Of a stretch of DNA of 37,910 bases, positions 24,985-33,208 are shown in pieces. Positions within the stretch are counted from its first letter, which is position 1; every line of letters starts with the position of its first letter. The DNA lies in contig JAICZD010000002.1 of the NCBI GenBank assembly GCA_025933855.1, positions 1-37,910 on the forward strand, given 5' to 3'. Under the pieces are notes generated by a model. The model did no database searches. It worked only from the letters and a program-made list of their open reading frames with translations, and was not told where the DNA came from. A program made the translations under genes and the position numbers. The stretch comes from Modestobacter sp. (GTDB lineage Bacteria; Actinomycetota; Actinomycetes; Mycobacteriales; Geodermatophilaceae).

Positions 24985-25740
24985 TCAGCGGTAGACGTGC
25001 GGGAAGCGGGGGTACTGCTGCACCTGGGCCGGTTCGTGGCCGAGGATGTACTCGGCGTGCCGCTCCTGCGCCAGCTGCTCGAGCATCGTCGCCGAGGCGC
25101 GCGCCGCGACCGGGTCCATGTGGCCGTCCCAGTTGTCCAGCTCGTAGCTCTTGGCGATGTGCACCGCGTCCCCGGAGAGGATGACGGTGCCGGTCTCGGG
25201 CAGCTGCAGGATCACCGACTGGTGCCCGGGCACGTGGCCGGGCGTCGGCACCACCTCCACGCCGGGCAGCACCTCGCGGCGGCCGTCGACCAGCTCGTAG
25301 GTCAGCTCGGGCAGGTTCCAGTACTGGTTGGGGAACGACTCGTGCCCGTCGGCGAAGTCGTGCTGCTCGCGCTGCACGAAGATCGTCGCCTTGGTGAACA
25401 GGAAGTTGTTGCCGGCGTGGTCGAAGTGCAGATGGGTGTTGATCACGTAGTCGATGTCGTCCGGGGTGAGCCCCGCCTCGGCCAGCCGGGCCACGATGTC
25501 GTCGGCCGGATCCATGTCCGGCACGATCGCGTCCTGGATCGGGGTGCCCCCGTAGGTGAGCTGCGGGTTGCCGATGTGGTCACGGCTCATCCCGGTGTCG
25601 ATCAGCAGCCGCTTGCCGTCGTCCAGGGTGACCAGGTACCCGGAGACCGGGACCGGGGTCATCTCCGTGTCGTGGTAGCCGGGCGTGAGCACCGATCCTG
25701 CGCAGATGCAGTCGCCCAGCGGAAGGATGGTCATCTCCAT
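24985..25740 (-). CDS. Metallo-beta-lactamase-fold hydrolase, AHL-lactonase (AiiA/AttM) family
   Basis: 251 residues. The dinuclear site is complete: HLHFDH (H103, H105, D107, H108), TPGHVPGH (H169), SGDAVH (D191) and LGHEP (H235). The spacing and total length are almost those of the AHL lactonase AiiA, but the AiiA tyrosine after the bridging Asp is His here (H194). It should open a lactone ring, possibly of N-acyl homoserine lactones. ATG at 25740 was chosen, five bases after the permease stop; ATG at 25734 is also in frame. It sits between a permease and the amidohydrolase, in the same operon. Confidence 0.87.
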   Translation of the reverse strand: MEMTILPLGDCICAGSVLTPGYHDTEMTPVPVSGYLVTLDDGKRLLIDTGMSRDHIGNPQLTYGGTPIQDAIVPDMDPADDIVARLAEAGLTPDDIDYVINTHLHFDHAGNNFLFTKATIFVQREQHDFADGHESFPNQYWNLPELTYELVDGRREVLPGVEVVPTPGHVPGHQSVILQLPETGTVILSGDAVHIAKSYELDNWDGHMDPVAARASATMLEQLAQERHAEYILGHEPAQVQQYPRFPHVYR

Positions 25741-25745
25741 GTCGG

Positions 25746-26669
25746 TCAGGTGCCTCTCGGGGTCGTGAGCTCGGCGGCGGGAGCCGCCGCCAGCTCGGTC
25801 GGGGTGGCGGCCACGACGTCGGCCCGCGGGGCCGACAGCCGCTTGGCGAAGTAGTCGCCGAGGAAGTTCGACAGCAGGATGGTCAGCGTGACGGCCAGGC
25901 CGGGGGCCGCCGAGATCCACCAGGCCTGCGCGATGTAGCGGGTCCCGGCCCCGAGGTCGGCGCCCCACTCGGCGGTCGGCGGGGCGACGCCGAAGCCGAG
26001 GAAGTTCAGCGAGGCCGACAGCAGCGTCGTCCAGCCGATCGCGGAGCTGGCCAGCACCACCACCTCGATCAGCACGACGGGCAGCACGTGGCGGACCATG
26101 ATCCGCAGCGAGCTGCAGCCGACGACCTTGGCGGCGGCGATGTACTCCTCGGCCCGCGCCCGCTGGGTCGATCCGTAGACCACCCGGGCGAAGACCGGCA
26201 CGAAGGAGATACCGACCGCGAGGATCGCGCTGCCCCGGCCGGTTCCGCCGATCGTGATGATGATCAGCGCGAGCAGGATCCCGGGAAAGGCCAGCAGGAC
26301 GTCCATGACCCGCATCGACACCCCGGCGCGCAGCCCGCCGACGTATCCGGCGAACAGCCCGATCGGCACCCCGACGACGGTGGCCAGCAGGGTGCTGAGG
26401 GCGGCGATGGTGAGGGTCTGCTGACCGCCGAAGAGGGTGCGCGCGAACACGTCACGGCCGAGCTGGTCGGTGCCGAAGAGGTGCGCCGAGCTGGGAGCCG
26501 ACCGCGCCGTCCCGACGATCTCGGTGGGGTTGTACCGGGTGAGCAGGCCGGCTCCGACGACCGCGAGAACGAGCAGGATGCTGGCGCCGCACACCAGAGC
26601 CCCACCGACGTCCAGGCGTCGGCGGTGCCGGTCCGGGCGGGGCACCGCGCCGGCGACCTCCGCGGTCAC
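25746..26669 (-). CDS. Oligopeptide-type ABC transporter permease (DppC/OppC-like)
   Basis: 307 residues with an N-terminal membrane helix (LVCGASILLVLAVVGAGLL), the HLFGTDQLGRDVFARTLFGGQ motif diagnostic of DppC/OppC, and an EAA-type loop (EEYIAAAKVVGCSSLRIMVRHVLP). About six membrane segments. It pairs with the DppB-like permease to make the channel. I prefer GTG at 26669, which overlaps the upstream stop in GTGA; GTG at 26678 is also in frame and adds three residues. The last 30 residues are Ala/Pro-rich and cytoplasmic. Confidence 0.92.
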   Translation of the reverse strand: MTAEVAGAVPRPDRHRRRLDVGGALVCGASILLVLAVVGAGLLTRYNPTEIVGTARSAPSSAHLFGTDQLGRDVFARTLFGGQQTLTIAALSTLLATVVGVPIGLFAGYVGGLRAGVSMRVMDVLLAFPGILLALIIITIGGTGRGSAILAVGISFVPVFARVVYGSTQRARAEEYIAAAKVVGCSSLRIMVRHVLPVVLIEVVVLASSAIGWTTLLSASLNFLGFGVAPPTAEWGADLGAGTRYIAQAWWISAAPGLAVTLTILLSNFLGDYFAKRLSAPRADVVAATPTELAAAPAAELTTPRGT

Positions 26670-27598
26670 GAGGCCCACGCCTTGCGCACCCGCGGGTCGA
26701 GCACGCCGTGTGCCGCGTCCACCAGGATGTTGATCACGATGTAGGCCACCGCGATGAACAGCACGATGCCCTGGATGGTGGGCACGTCCTTGAGCCCGAT
26801 CTGCTGCACCAGGTAGTTGCCCAGACCCGGCCGGCCGAAGATCACCTCGGTGGCGACCGCGCCGGCGAGCAGGTTGCCGATCTGCAGGCCGAGGATCGTG
26901 GTCACCGACGACGCGGCGTTGCGCATCGCGTGCGAGACCAGCACCCGCCCCGAAGACAGACCCTTGGCCCGGGCGACCAGGATGTAGGGCGAGGAGTAGA
27001 CGTCGATCAGGGCCGCCCGCAGCATCCGGGTGATGATCGCGGCGAAGCCGAGCCCCAGGGACAGCGACGGCAGGACCAGCGCGGCGGTGCCACCGACGCC
27101 GAGTGCCGGGAGCACGCCCAGGTGCACCGCGAACAGCAGGATGAGCAGCTGGGCGAGCCAGAAGTACGGCACCGCCAGCCCCAGGACGGAGAAGGCGGTG
27201 GCCGCCTTGTCCACGACCGACCCGGGCTTGAGCCCGCCCAGGATCCCGGTCGGGACGCCGACCAGCAGCGCGACGAGCAGGGCCCCCACCGCCAGGTTGA
27301 CCGTGTACGGCAGCCGCTCGGCGATCTCGTCGATGACCGGTCCGTGCGAGGAGTAGGAATAGCCGAGGTCTCCGTGCAGCAGGTCGCCGAGGAAGCTGAG
27401 GAACTGCACGACGACCGGCCGGTCCAGGCCCAGCTGCTGGTGCAGCTCGGCCACCCGCTCCGGGGTGGCCTTGGTGCCGAACAGCAGGATCTGCGCCGGG
27501 TCGCCGGGGATCAGCCGCAGGATCAGGAAGACCAGCAGCACCACGCCCAGCAGAACGGGGACGGCGGCCAGGGCCCGCTTACCCAGGAAGGTGAGCAT
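26666..27598 (-). CDS. Oligopeptide-type ABC transporter permease (DppB/OppB-like)
   Basis: 310 residues with the DppB/OppB N-terminus (FLGKRALAAVPVLLGVVLLVFLILRLIPGDPA), HGDLGYSYSSHGPV, the EAA-type loop (YILVARAKGLSSGRVLVSHAMRNA) and the GRPGLGNYLVQQIGLKDVPTIQG segment. About six membrane helices. The ATG at 27598 is 14 bases after the binding-protein stop. Second gene of the operon. Confidence 0.93.
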   Translation of the reverse strand: MLTFLGKRALAAVPVLLGVVLLVFLILRLIPGDPAQILLFGTKATPERVAELHQQLGLDRPVVVQFLSFLGDLLHGDLGYSYSSHGPVIDEIAERLPYTVNLAVGALLVALLVGVPTGILGGLKPGSVVDKAATAFSVLGLAVPYFWLAQLLILLFAVHLGVLPALGVGGTAALVLPSLSLGLGFAAIITRMLRAALIDVYSSPYILVARAKGLSSGRVLVSHAMRNAASSVTTILGLQIGNLLAGAVATEVIFGRPGLGNYLVQQIGLKDVPTIQGIVLFIAVAYIVINILVDAAHGVLDPRVRKAWAS

Positions 27599-27612
27599 GG
27601 TCGGCGCCGGCC

Positions 27613-29226
27613 CTACTTCCCGACGGCGGCGTACACCGGGTTGGTGTCGACGTCGAACAGCAGCCCGCTGAGATCGTCGGTCACGATCGTCGACTGGATG
27701 TCGTAGACGGGCAGGAACACCGCCTGGTCGTTCAGCGTGCTGATGATGTCGGAGAAGGCGGCCAGCCGGGCGTCCGGGTCGGGGGTGGCGTCCGCCGCGG
27801 CGATCGCGGCGTCGGTGGTCGGGTCGCAGTAGTGCGCCCAGTTGAAGCCCGTGGCGATCTGGTCGCAGGCGAAGACGGACTTCACCAGGTTGGGATCCAC
27901 GGCGGAGAAGAACCAGCTCGCGGTGTTCTGCGTCCCGGCGTTGTAGGTCGTCGCGACGGTCGGGAACGCCTGGTTGCTCAGGTCGGCGGCGATGCCCACC
28001 TCGGCCAGCTGCGCCTGGATCAGCGGCGACATCCCCTCGAAGCCGAAGTCGGAGATGTCGATCATGCTCAGGGTCAGCGGCTGACCGTTCTTCGACCGCT
28101 TGCCGTCGGCGCCCTTCGTCCAGCCGGCCCCGTCCAGCAGCTGCGCAGCCAGCTCGGGGTCGTAGGAGTAGTCGTCGCCGGCGTCGACGTAGCCGGGGGT
28201 CCCCTTGGTCACCACGCTGGTGGCCAGCTGGTACTGGCCGTCGAACAGCGAGTCGACGATGTTCTTGCGGTCCACCGCGTGGATGACCGCCTGCCGGACG
28301 GCGAGGTCGTCGGTGGGCGCCTTGGTGGTGTTGAGGAGGTAGCCGTAGGGCATGCCGGAGATCGGGTTCGCGGTGACCTTCTTGCCGCTGGACTCCGCGC
28401 CGGCGATGTCCTGGGTGCTCATCCCGTCGGCGAGCCGGATCTCCCCGGTGGACAGCGCGTTGGTCTGCGCGCTGGGGTCGGACAGGATCCGGAAGGTCAG
28501 GTTCTCCACCGCCGGCGGGCCGTCGCCGTACTCCCGCGGGCCCCAGGTGTAGTCGGGGTTGCGGGTGAGCTTGACCTCCGAGTCGCTGGTGAAGCTCTGG
28601 AACACGAACGGCCCGGTCCCGACCGGGTGCTGCCCGTAGTCCGTGCCGTACTTCTGCAGCGCCGTGGGGGAGGAGATGCCCAGGGTCGGCTCGGCGACCT
28701 GGGTGGCGAAGGCGGGATAGGGCGAGGAGAAGACGATCTTCACGGTGGCGTCGTCGACGACCTGGGTCTCCTTGTAGGGGCCCAGCCCGCTCAGCGCCGA
28801 CAGCGAGTGGGTCGCCGGGTCGGTGATGTGGTCGAAGGTGGCCTTCACCGCCTGCGCGTTGAACGGCGTCCCGTCGTGGAAGGTGACGTCCGTGCGGAGT
28901 GGAAAGGTGTACTCGGTGGCGTCCGGGCTGATCGTCATGTCCGTGGCCAGGCCGGGGGTCCAGTCCTTCGACCCCTGGAACCGGTGGATGAGGGTGTCGA
29001 AGATCTGCGCGTCCACCTTCACCGCGCCGATCAGGCCCGTGGCGCCGGGGTCGAGGGTCTCCGGGTTCTGGCTGAGGCCGACGGTGAGGGAGCTGACGTC
29101 GCTGCCGGAGCTGCTGCCCCCGGAGCCTCCCTCGGAACACCCGGCGAGCAGCATCGGCAGGACGGCGGCGACGGCGAGCAGGGTCGCCGGGCGGCGCGCG
29201 CTGCGGCGGAGTGGCGACGAGGTCAT
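27613..29226 (-). CDS. Extracellular solute-binding lipoprotein of the ABC transporter (SBP family 5)
   Basis: 537 residues. An N-terminal signal peptide ends in the lipobox LLAGC (Cys30), followed by a Gly/Ser linker, so it is a membrane-anchored lipoprotein. Family-5 features are VGLSQNPETLDPG, FHDGTPFNAQAVKATFDHI, GTGPFVF, and RQAVIHAVDRKNIVDSLF. These bind peptides, opines, nickel or other oligomers. It is the first gene of the operon: binding protein, two permeases, lactonase-like enzyme, amidohydrolase, two ATPases. The 280-base region upstream (29227-29506) should hold the promoter; it contains a TTGC/GCAA cluster at 29393-29416. Confidence 0.93.
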   Translation of the reverse strand: MTSSPLRRSARRPATLLAVAAVLPMLLAGCSEGGSGGSSSGSDVSSLTVGLSQNPETLDPGATGLIGAVKVDAQIFDTLIHRFQGSKDWTPGLATDMTISPDATEYTFPLRTDVTFHDGTPFNAQAVKATFDHITDPATHSLSALSGLGPYKETQVVDDATVKIVFSSPYPAFATQVAEPTLGISSPTALQKYGTDYGQHPVGTGPFVFQSFTSDSEVKLTRNPDYTWGPREYGDGPPAVENLTFRILSDPSAQTNALSTGEIRLADGMSTQDIAGAESSGKKVTANPISGMPYGYLLNTTKAPTDDLAVRQAVIHAVDRKNIVDSLFDGQYQLATSVVTKGTPGYVDAGDDYSYDPELAAQLLDGAGWTKGADGKRSKNGQPLTLSMIDISDFGFEGMSPLIQAQLAEVGIAADLSNQAFPTVATTYNAGTQNTASWFFSAVDPNLVKSVFACDQIATGFNWAHYCDPTTDAAIAAADATPDPDARLAAFSDIISTLNDQAVFLPVYDIQSTIVTDDLSGLLFDVDTNPVYAAVGK

Positions 29227-29506
29227 GGGAGCTCTCCAGGCGAGGGGTACGAGGGGCAGGGCCGCCCTGCTGGGCGGTGGCCGGAGGCTCGGGGCACCGG
29301 TCCCGCCCTGTTCTCAGCTGCCAAGGACCATAGGGGTTCGGCCTGTCAAACGCCAGGCAAGGGTGGTGGCTACCGATCCGATGCAGCGAGAGTTGCGGTT
29401 CGTGCAATGCAATTGCGTCTGACCTGATCCTGTCGGGGTCGGCCTTGTCGGCGCGGCCGGCGGCGCCGGAGTGGCATCGGTGGCCGCCGGCGGGTAGGGC
29501 AGGGGG

Positions 29507-29857
29507 ATGCCGGACTACGAGGTGAACGACGAGGGCGTGGCGCAGGCGCGCACGCTGATCGACGCGGGCAGGTACGACGACACCACCGACTGGTCGGACG
29601 CCGCGCCGTCCACCGAGCGCACGAACGAGGAGATCGAACGCAACGGTCACGAGGCATGGGGCGCCTGGCACCTGGCCGTCGACCCCGATGCCGGGCCGGC
29701 GACCAAGAAGCGGTACCACTTTCCCTACGGGGACTACTCCACGGTGAACCGGGCGGCCCTCATCCACGCCAAGCAGCGCGCCAGCCAGAACGACCACCGG
29801 GAGGTCGAGCGGGTCGCCGACGAGCTGCTGCAGCGGCTGGACGACAAGCGCGGCTGA
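29507..29857 (+). CDS. Conserved actinobacterial protein of unknown function
   Basis: 116 residues that start MPDYEVNDEGVAQARTLID and continue with W-x-x-W-HL (WGAWHLAVD), TKKRYHFPYGDYSTVNRAAL and a helical end with ELLQRLDDKRG. I recognise this order from a common actinobacterial family of about 110-120 residues with no known role. It is polar and soluble, with no signal peptide. The ATG at 29507 lies directly behind AGGGGG. It is divergent from the ABC operon and upstream of the dehydrogenase, with a 123-base gap holding a GTACCGG-N10-CCGGTAC hairpin (29908-29931). Confidence 0.8.
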   Translation: MPDYEVNDEGVAQARTLIDAGRYDDTTDWSDAAPSTERTNEEIERNGHEAWGAWHLAVDPDAGPATKKRYHFPYGDYSTVNRAALIHAKQRASQNDHREVERVADELLQRLDDKRG

Positions 29858-29980
29858 TCGGGCCGGGCCTGCGGCGCGCCCAGCCCCGCGCGCGTCCGGG
29901 AACTGGAGTACCGGCGAGCGCGGCCCGGTACTGGCCGCCCGGGGCTGTTTCGCGCCCGGCGGCTGGGGCAGGCTAGGGCC

Positions 29981-31405
29981 ATGGCGATCGCGACGACCAA
30001 CCCCACCACCGGCGAGACGCTCAAGACCTTCGAGCCGATCTCCGACGAGGTCCTGGAGGAGAAGATCGCCCGGGCCGCCGCGGCCTGGGCCTCCTACCGG
30101 CTGACCACGCCGGAGGAGCGGGCCGGCTGGCTCCGCGCGGCGGCCGACGTCCTCGACGAGGACACCGACACGGTGGCCGCGCTGATGACCACGGAGATGG
30201 GCAAGACGCTCGCCTCGGCCAAGGCCGAGGTGACCAAGTGCGCCAAGGCGCTGCGCTACTACGCCGAGCACGGCCCGGCCTTCCTCGAGCCCGAGCCGAA
30301 GGACGCCGGTGCCGTGGGCGCGCAGGAGGCCTACGTCGTGCACCAGCCGCTGGGCGTCGTCCTGGCGATCATGCCGTGGAACTTCCCGCTGTGGCAGGCG
30401 ATGCGCTTCGCCGGCCCCGCGCTGATGGCCGGCAACGTCGGGCTGCTCAAGCACGCCAGCAACGTTCCGCAGACCGCGCTGTACATGGAGGAGGTCTTCC
30501 GCAAGGCCGGCTTTCCGGACGACGTCTTCCAGACCCTGCTGATCGGGTCGTCGACCATCGAGCGGGTGCTGCGCGACGACCGGGTGGTGGCGGCGACGCT
30601 GACCGGCAGCGCGCCGGCCGGCCAGTCGGTGGCCTCGATCGCCGGGGACGCGCTGAAGCCCACCGTGCTCGAGCTCGGCGGCAGCGACCCGTTCATCGTG
30701 ATGCCCTCGGCGGACCTGACCGCCGCGGCCGGGGTCGCGGTCACCTCGCGCAACCAGAACAACGGGCAGAGCTGCATCGCCGCCAAGCGGTTCTTCGTGC
30801 ACGCCGACGTCGCCGAGGAGTTCACCCGCATCTTCGCCGAGAAGATCGCCGCGCTCACCGTCGGCGACCCGATGGACCCCGACACCCAGGTCGGTCCGCT
30901 GGCCACCGAGTCCGGCCGGGACGACGTGGAGGCCTACGTGCGCGACGCCGTGGACAAGGGCGCCACGGTGGTCGTCGGCGGCAAGCGCCCCGACCGGCCG
31001 GGCTGGTTCTACGAGCCGACCCTGCTCACCGGGGTGACCCCGGAGATGGCGATGCACGCCGAGGAGGTGTTCGGCCCGGTCGCGGCGCTGTACACCGTCG
31101 CGAGCCTGGACGAGGCGATCGAGATCGCGAACAGCCACCCCTACGGCCTGGGCTCCAACCTGTGGAGCGAGGACGAGGGCGAGCGTGCCCAATTCGTCCG
31201 GGACATCGCCTCGGGCATGGCCTTCATCAACGGCATGACCACCAGCTACCCCGAGCTGCCGTTCGGCGGGGTGAAGCAGAGCGGCTACGGCCGGGAGCTC
31301 ACCGAGGTCGGCATGCGGGAGTTCATGAACGCCAAGACCGTCTGGGTCGGCGCGCCGAGCAGCGAGCAGGAGGAGGGCAGCACCGCCGGGTCCGCCGCGG
31401 AGTGA
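29981..31405 (+). CDS. gabD: NAD(P)-dependent succinate-semialdehyde dehydrogenase (GabD1-like)
   Basis: 474-residue aldehyde dehydrogenase. MPWNFPLWQAMRF, the Rossmann TGSAPAG, the catalytic glutamate in LELGGSDPFIV and the catalytic cysteine in NNGQSCIAAKRF are present. The overall text is close to mycobacterial GabD1, which oxidises succinic semialdehyde to succinate. The length is slightly more than usual because of a Ser/Glu-rich tail. It could feed 4-aminobutyrate or polyamine nitrogen into the TCA cycle; this would suit the gamma-glutamyl chemistry earlier in the window, but the genes are 25 kb apart. Confidence 0.85.
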   Translation: MAIATTNPTTGETLKTFEPISDEVLEEKIARAAAAWASYRLTTPEERAGWLRAAADVLDEDTDTVAALMTTEMGKTLASAKAEVTKCAKALRYYAEHGPAFLEPEPKDAGAVGAQEAYVVHQPLGVVLAIMPWNFPLWQAMRFAGPALMAGNVGLLKHASNVPQTALYMEEVFRKAGFPDDVFQTLLIGSSTIERVLRDDRVVAATLTGSAPAGQSVASIAGDALKPTVLELGGSDPFIVMPSADLTAAAGVAVTSRNQNNGQSCIAAKRFFVHADVAEEFTRIFAEKIAALTVGDPMDPDTQVGPLATESGRDDVEAYVRDAVDKGATVVVGGKRPDRPGWFYEPTLLTGVTPEMAMHAEEVFGPVAALYTVASLDEAIEIANSHPYGLGSNLWSEDEGERAQFVRDIASGMAFINGMTTSYPELPFGGVKQSGYGRELTEVGMREFMNAKTVWVGAPSSEQEEGSTAGSAAE

Positions 31406-31423
31406 CGCGGCGGCCCCGGTCGC

Positions 31424-31475
31424 GGCCTGGCCCGGGCAACGGCCTGTCCCGGGTAAACGGCCTGTCCCGGGTAAC
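31424..31475. repeat. Three tandem 17-18-base repeats
   Basis: GGCCTGGCCCGGGCAAC (31424-31440), GGCCTGTCCCGGGTAAAC (31441-31458), GGCCTGTCCCGGGTAAC (31459-31475). Each holds a CCCGGG centre. They lie between the convergent dehydrogenase and CoA-transferase genes, where they may help end transcription. Confidence 0.85.
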
Positions 31476-31489
31476 GGCGGCGGCGGGCC

Positions 31490-33007
31490 TCAGGGCAGCA
31501 TGCTGCCGGTCTCCATGTACCGGACGTGCCAGCCCAGCGCCTCGGTCAGCAGGTGCGGGGTCTGCTTGCCGTACGCGCCGGACAGCGCGCGGTCGACGTA
31601 GTCCTCCAGCATCGGCCGGTAGTCCGGATGCGCGCACCGCTCGATGATCAGCGCGGCCCGGCGCCGCGGGGCGAGCCCGCGGAGGTCGGCCAGCCCCTGC
31701 TCGGTGACGATGACGTGCACGTCGTGCTCGGTGTGGTCGACGTGGGAGACCATCGGCACGATGCCGGAGATGGCGCCGCCCTTGGCGGTGGACGGCGTGA
31801 CGAAGAAGGAGATGAAGGCGTTCCGGGCGAAGTCCCCGGAACCGCCGATGCCGTTCTGGATGCGGCTGCCCATGAGGTGCGTGGAGTTGACGTTGCCGTA
31901 GATGTCGGCCTCGATGGCGCCGTTCATCGCCAGCACCCCGAGGCGCCGGATCAGCTCCGGGTGGTTGCTGATCTCCTGGGGCCGCAGCACGATCCGGTCC
32001 CGGTAGTCGCCGGCGTTGTCGTTGAACTCGTTGACGGCGGCCGGGCCCAGCGAGAAGGCGGTCGCCGACGCCACGGACAGCGTGCCGCTGCGCAGCAGGC
32101 CGAGCATCCCGTCCTGGATCACCTCGGTGTAGGCGGTGAGGTCCTCGAACGAGGAGTTGCCCAGCCCGGCCAGCACCGCGTTGGCCACGTTGCCCACCCC
32201 GGACTGCAGCGGCAGCAGGTTCGCCGGCAGCCGGCCGCGGGACACCTCGTGCTCGAGGAACTCGATGAGGTGACCGGCGATCCGGGTGGACGCCTCGTCC
32301 GGCTCGGTGAACCCGGTGTTGCGGTCGGGTGCGTCGGTCTCGACCACCGCGACGACCTTCTCCGGCGGGCAGCGCAGGTACTTCTCGCCGATCCGGTCGG
32401 CGGGACGGGTCAGCTGGATGGGCCGGCGGTCCGGCGGCAGCGCGGTGCCGTAGTAGATGTCGTGCATCCCGTCGAGGTCGGCGCTCTGCCAGGAGTTCAC
32501 CTCGAGGATCACCGTGTCGGCCTGGTCGATCCAGGTCTTGTTGTTGCCGACTGAGGACGACGGGATCAGCGCGCCGTCCGCGGTGATGCCGCTGACCTCG
32601 ACGAGGGCCACGTCGAGGTGGCCCAGGAATCCCTGCCACACCATCTGCGCGACGTGGGACAGATGGACGTCGATGTACTCCATCAGGCCGTCGTTGATCT
32701 TCTGCCGGCTCACCGGGTCGGACTGGTACGGCAGCCGCAGCTCGATGCCGTCGGCCGCCGCCAGGGCGCCGTCCAGCTCCGGAGCGGTGGAGGCACCGGT
32801 CCACACGTTGATCCGGAACCGGGCGCCGCCGGCGTTGGCCTCGGAGATCCGCTTGGCCAGCGCCAGCGGAACCTGCTTGGGATACCCGGCGCCGGTGAAC
32901 CCGCTCATCCCGACGGTCGACCCCGGCGCGATCAGCGCCGCGGCCGCGTCGGCCGGGACCACCTTCCGCGCCAGCTCCGGTGAGTGGATCCGACCCCCTG
33001 CAGCCAT
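31490..33007 (-). CDS. Acetyl-CoA hydrolase/succinyl-CoA:acetate CoA-transferase family protein
   Basis: 505-residue class I CoA-transferase fold protein. STVGMSGFTGAGYPK near the N-terminus, EVSGITADGALIPSSSVGNNKTW, SGVGNVANAVLAGL and the DLTAYTEVIQDG segment (likely with the catalytic glutamate that forms the CoA thioester) match the Cat1/AarC/Ach1 family, including the C-terminal GGSGDFARNAF. It transfers CoA between succinate, acetate or propionate, or hydrolyses acetyl-CoA. ATG at 33007 fits the family start. With GabD it could link succinate to acyl-CoA pools. Confidence 0.92.
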   Translation of the reverse strand: MAAGGRIHSPELARKVVPADAAAALIAPGSTVGMSGFTGAGYPKQVPLALAKRISEANAGGARFRINVWTGASTAPELDGALAAADGIELRLPYQSDPVSRQKINDGLMEYIDVHLSHVAQMVWQGFLGHLDVALVEVSGITADGALIPSSSVGNNKTWIDQADTVILEVNSWQSADLDGMHDIYYGTALPPDRRPIQLTRPADRIGEKYLRCPPEKVVAVVETDAPDRNTGFTEPDEASTRIAGHLIEFLEHEVSRGRLPANLLPLQSGVGNVANAVLAGLGNSSFEDLTAYTEVIQDGMLGLLRSGTLSVASATAFSLGPAAVNEFNDNAGDYRDRIVLRPQEISNHPELIRRLGVLAMNGAIEADIYGNVNSTHLMGSRIQNGIGGSGDFARNAFISFFVTPSTAKGGAISGIVPMVSHVDHTEHDVHVIVTEQGLADLRGLAPRRRAALIIERCAHPDYRPMLEDYVDRALSGAYGKQTPHLLTEALGWHVRYMETGSMLP

Positions 33008-33077
33008 GCGCCCACGATCCCCGCTGCGCGTCGAGAGCGCAGCCCGAGCCGCACACCCAACCCGGCCCGGACCGGCG

Positions 33078-33109
33078 CGAGCGTGCGAGCGGTGGGGGCA
33101 GTGGGGTCC
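33078..33109. repeat. Intergenic hairpin repeat, copy C (half copy)
   Basis: CGAGCGTGCGAG (33078-33089), identical to the reverse complement of the core of copy A, followed by CGGTGGGGGCAGTGGGGTCC (33090-33109), like the right arm of copy B. The matching left arm is missing, so this seems a truncated copy. Confidence 0.6.
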
Positions 33110-33113
33110 TCTT

Positions 33114-33208
33114 TCAGGCGTCGATGTCACTGGACGCCTTCCGGCGCCGGTCCGCTCCTCGCTCGCTGGCGCTCGCTGCGATGCTCCCGACGCCGTCAGG
33201 CGTCGATG
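33114..33208. repeat. 13-base direct repeat flanking a 69-base block
   Basis: TCAGGCGTCGATG occurs exactly at 33114-33126 and 33196-33208. The second copy is the last codons and stop of RNase J. The block between contains CGCTCCTCGCTCGCTGGCG-like low-complexity sequence. Confidence 0.85.

Noticed and set aside
29335-29354. TTGACA and TATGGT as a promoter of the ABC operon
   Set aside because: On the minus strand the boxes are only 11 bases apart, too close for a standard sigma-70 promoter.
33130-33195. A CRISPR or insertion element around the low-complexity GCTCGCTGGCGCTCGCTG stretch
   Set aside because: There is no regular spacer pattern, no terminal inverted repeats and no transposase.
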